NCBI GenBank assembly: GCA_934541115.1
Contig: CAKTDF010000017.1
Location: 1-48,861, forward strand
Source of the DNA: an uncultured Eubacteriales bacterium
Lineage (GTDB): Bacteria; Bacillota; Clostridia; Oscillospirales; Acutalibacteraceae
Reading direction: 5' to 3'
Length of the DNA: 48,861 nucleotides
Both the position numbers and the translations under genes were made by a program. Position 1 is the stretch's first letter. The number at the start of each line of letters is the position of its first letter. The notes beneath the pieces were generated by a model. The model had not been told where the DNA came from. It ran no database searches and was given only the letters and a program-made list of their open reading frames with translations. Below are positions 47,027 to 48,861 of this stretch, piece after piece.

Positions 47027-48861
47027 TCAGTTGAGCGAGTCAAGCTCACTTTTGACTATATCACGTCTTTGAGCATATTTTGTAACATTTGGACATTGAG
47101 CTGCAAGAGCGCTCCAAATATCGTATGCGGCTTGAAAATGTGTTCTCTTTTCTTCTGAAACATGTGCCAATCTATAATGTGAAATTGCCAAATCATCATA
47201 GCTTTGAGCCGTTTTTGTCTCTTCGGCAAGGGCTTTATCGATTTCAAAGCTTTGCAGATACATTTCCTTGGCTTCTTCAAGCTTGCCTTCGGATTCGTAT
47301 ATATTACCAAGTCTATTATAACTTATAGACAAATCTCTGCGTGACTCTACCGTTTTTGTCTCTTCGACAAGGGCTTTATCGATTTCAAAGCTTTGCAAAT
47401 ACATTTCCTTGGCTTTTTCAAGCTTACCTTCGGCTTTGTATATATCGCCAAGTCTATTGCAGCTAAAAGATAAATCTCTGCGTGACTCTACCGTCTTTGT
47501 TTCTTCAGCAAGAGCTTGGCTGATTTCAAAGCCTTGCAGATACATTTCCCTGGCTTTTTCAAGCTTGCTTTCGTATTCATATATATAGCCGAGCTTATTG
47601 CAACTTATAGACAAATCTCTTCGTGACTCTACCGTTTTTGTCTCTTCCGCAAGAGCTTTATCGATTTCAAAGCTTTGCAGATATATTTCCTTTGCTTTTT
47701 CAAGATTACCTTCGGCTTCATATATACCGCCAAGTTTATTGTAGCTTATAGATAAATCTCTTTGTGAGTCTATCGTTTTTGTTTCTTTGGCAAGAGCTTT
47801 GCTGATTTCAAAGAATTGCAGATACATTTCCATAGCTTCTTCAAGATTGCCTTCGGCTTTGTATATATCGCCGAGGTTATTACAACTTACAGACAAATCT
47901 CTGCGTGACTCTATCGTCTTTGTCTCTTCGGCAAGAGCTTTGCTAATTTCAAAGAATTGCAGATACATTTCCTTGGCTTCTTTAAGCTTGTCCTCAGCTT
48001 TGTATATATCGCCAAGTTTATTGTAACTTATAGATAAATCTCTACGTGACTCTACCGTTTTTGTCTCTTCCGCAAGAGCTTTTCTAATTTCAAAGCTTTG
48101 CAGATACATTTCCTTGGCTTCTTCAAGCTTGCTTTCAGATTCATATATATAACCGAGTCTATCGCAGCTTATAGACAAATCTCTGCGTGACTCTATCGTC
48201 TTTGTCTCTTCCGCAAGAGCTTTTCTAATTTCAAAGCCTTGCTGATACATTTCCTTGGCTTCTTCAAGCTTGCCTTCGTATTCATATATATAGCCGAGTT
48301 TATTGCAACTTATAGACAAATCTCTGCGTGACTCTATCGTCTTTGTCTCTTCATCAATGGCTTTGCTGATTTCAAAGCATTGCAGATACATTTCCTTGGA
48401 TTCTCCAAGTTTACCTTCAAGTTTGCATGTATCGCCAAGATTACCATAGCTTATCATCAAGTTTCTGCGTGACTCTGCCGTTTTTGCTTTTTCTTCAACA
48501 GCTCGTACAAAATCAAGACACTCTAGATATACTTCTTTGGCTTTTTCAAGCTTTGCGAGTTCTTTCCAATAGTCGCCAAGATGGCACATCACCCAAAAGA
48601 GCGCTGTGCTGTTTTCCTCTGTTTGCGCTTTTTCATACAGCTTTTTTCCGACTTCGACCAGTTTTTCCTGCCATGAGATAGCCTTAAGGTAATCTCTTTC
48701 AACACCCGTGCCTGTGCGGTACATTTCAACAAGCTTTTCAAGCGCTTCCGGAAGTTCGGCTTCTGCCGCGCCGGTTATGAGCTGCAGCGCTCTTTCATAG
48801 TCAACCTCAACATCAATTCCTTTGAGATATGCAAGACCGATAAAAAAGTTGTGCTCCGGGT
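47027..48861 (-). CDS. Sel1-like and TPR repeat protein, 5' end outside the window
   Basis: At least 611 codons; the frame stays open to the right edge, so the N-terminus is missing. The leftmost visible residues (A-Y-L-K-G-I-D-V-E-V-D-Y-E-R-A and M-Y-R-T-G-T-G-V-E-R-D-Y-L-K-A) are Sel1-type repeats. A linker and then nine nearly identical 47-residue TPR-like units follow (core L-G-x-I-Y-x-x-E-x-x-L-E-x-A-K-E-M-Y-L-Q-x-F-E-I-x-K-A-L-A-E-E-T-K-T in register), plus one degenerate last unit. No catalytic domain is visible. It is a solenoid protein for protein binding; an effector domain (for example kinase, TIR or protease) may lie in the missing part. Codon usage is A/T-rich in the array. M at 48724 is internal, not the start. 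Confidence 0.85.
   Translation of the reverse strand, partial: PEHNFFIGLAYLKGIDVEVDYERALQLITGAAEAELPEALEKLVEMYRTGTGVERDYLKAISWQEKLVEVGKKLYEKAQTEENSTALFWVMCHLGDYWKELAKLEKAKEVYLECLDFVRAVEEKAKTAESRRNLMISYGNLGDTCKLEGKLGESKEMYLQCFEISKAIDEETKTIESRRDLSISCNKLGYIYEYEGKLEEAKEMYQQGFEIRKALAEETKTIESRRDLSISCDRLGYIYESESKLEEAKEMYLQSFEIRKALAEETKTVESRRDLSISYNKLGDIYKAEDKLKEAKEMYLQFFEISKALAEETKTIESRRDLSVSCNNLGDIYKAEGNLEEAMEMYLQFFEISKALAKETKTIDSQRDLSISYNKLGGIYEAEGNLEKAKEIYLQSFEIDKALAEETKTVESRRDLSISCNKLGYIYEYESKLEKAREMYLQGFEISQALAEETKTVESRRDLSFSCNRLGDIYKAEGKLEKAKEMYLQSFEIDKALVEETKTVESRRDLSISYNRLGNIYESEGKLEEAKEMYLQSFEIDKALAEETKTAQSYDDLAISHYRLAHVSEEKRTHFQAAYDIWSALAAQCPNVTKYAQRRDIVKSELDSLN
47200..48480 (-). repeat. 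Nine 141-nt tandem units within the TPR gene
   Basis: The repeated box gtgactc (or gtgagtc) recurs with exact 141-nt spacing at 47341, 47482, 47623, 47764, 47905, 48046, 48187, 48328 and 48469. Units are much more alike at DNA level than separate TPR motifs in a diverged family, indicating recent duplication or ongoing homogenisation. Confidence 0.9.

Noticed and set aside
47200..48480. Regularly spaced repeats as a CRISPR-like array
   Set aside because: The period is 141 nt in one open frame, and the units encode TPR motifs; there are no unique spacers.

Overview
The window reads as a chromosomal segment of a low-to-mid GC Firmicute of class Clostridia, most likely an uncultured gut member of the Oscillospiraceae/Ruminococcaceae type. 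This is inferred from strong AGGAGG-type ribosome sites, sigma-A promoters close to TTGACA-17-TATAAT, a SCIFF peptide with its radical SAM maturase (a Clostridia hallmark), YitT, Mini-III RNase and YhaM-like housekeeping genes, and Thr/Glu-rich extracytoplasmic linkers. No tRNA, rRNA, transposase, integrase, phage gene or CRISPR array was seen.

Layout. 1-5 kb: a membrane Ser/Thr kinase without PASTA domains, a convergent membrane protein with a zinc ribbon and a probable NADase-type glycan-binding domain, and glutamate dehydrogenase. 5-9 kb: alanine racemase, an FGGY sugar kinase and a TetR regulator. 9-12.6 kb: a zinc-ribbon/DUF805 membrane protein, a CNNM/CBS (hemolysin-type) membrane protein and peptidase T. 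12.7-16.2 kb: a two-component system whose kinase has a large extracytoplasmic sensor. 16.3-21.4 kb: a membrane-anchored protein of unknown function, a thiamine uptake gene (thiT) under a TPP riboswitch, a LysR regulator with a YfcE phosphodiesterase, and a large HTH protein. 21.5-25.5 kb: a candidate small RNA, a secreted lipase-like alpha/beta hydrolase, a small membrane protein and an MFS transporter. 25.7-30.7 kb: a GtrB-like glycosyltransferase, then an overlapping cluster FHA protein - SEDS glycan polymerase (FtsW/RodA) - class B penicillin-binding protein. 30.8-34.2 kb: an SDR oxidoreductase converging on an acyl-CoA synthetase, with a TetR regulator divergent from the latter across an operator-like palindrome. 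34.4-39.3 kb: SCIFF peptide, SCIFF maturase, an Orn/Lys/Arg decarboxylase-like enzyme, an RNHCP zinc protein and an Fe-S aldo/keto reductase. 39.4-47 kb: a yccF remnant, then mostly leftward housekeeping genes (yebC, a lipoprotein, a coiled-coil protein, coaD, rsmD, a yhaM-like gene, a yitT-family gene, mrnC, obgE). 47-48.9 kb: the 3' part of a Sel1/TPR repeat protein that runs off the right edge.

How they fit together. Envelope assembly is a theme: alr makes D-Ala, the FHA-SEDS-PBP cluster polymerises and cross-links peptidoglycan, GtrB would move a lipid-linked sugar, and the first kinase could phosphorylate FHA partners. The scfA-scfB pair is a complete RiPP precursor/maturase unit, with a strong promoter before the peptide and a hairpin between the two genes that should make the peptide transcript more abundant than the maturase transcript. 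The most unusual items are the SCIFF core with Gly in place of the usual cross-linked Thr, face-to-face promoters embedded in an 18-bp dyad between the acyl-CoA synthetase and its TetR neighbour, a small-RNA-like transcription unit carrying 13-nt tandem repeats, a compact three-helix leader ahead of the FHA operon, and a nine-unit 47-residue TPR array. Function calls rest on recognisable motifs; start codons were reassigned where a ribosome site or a promoter decided them.
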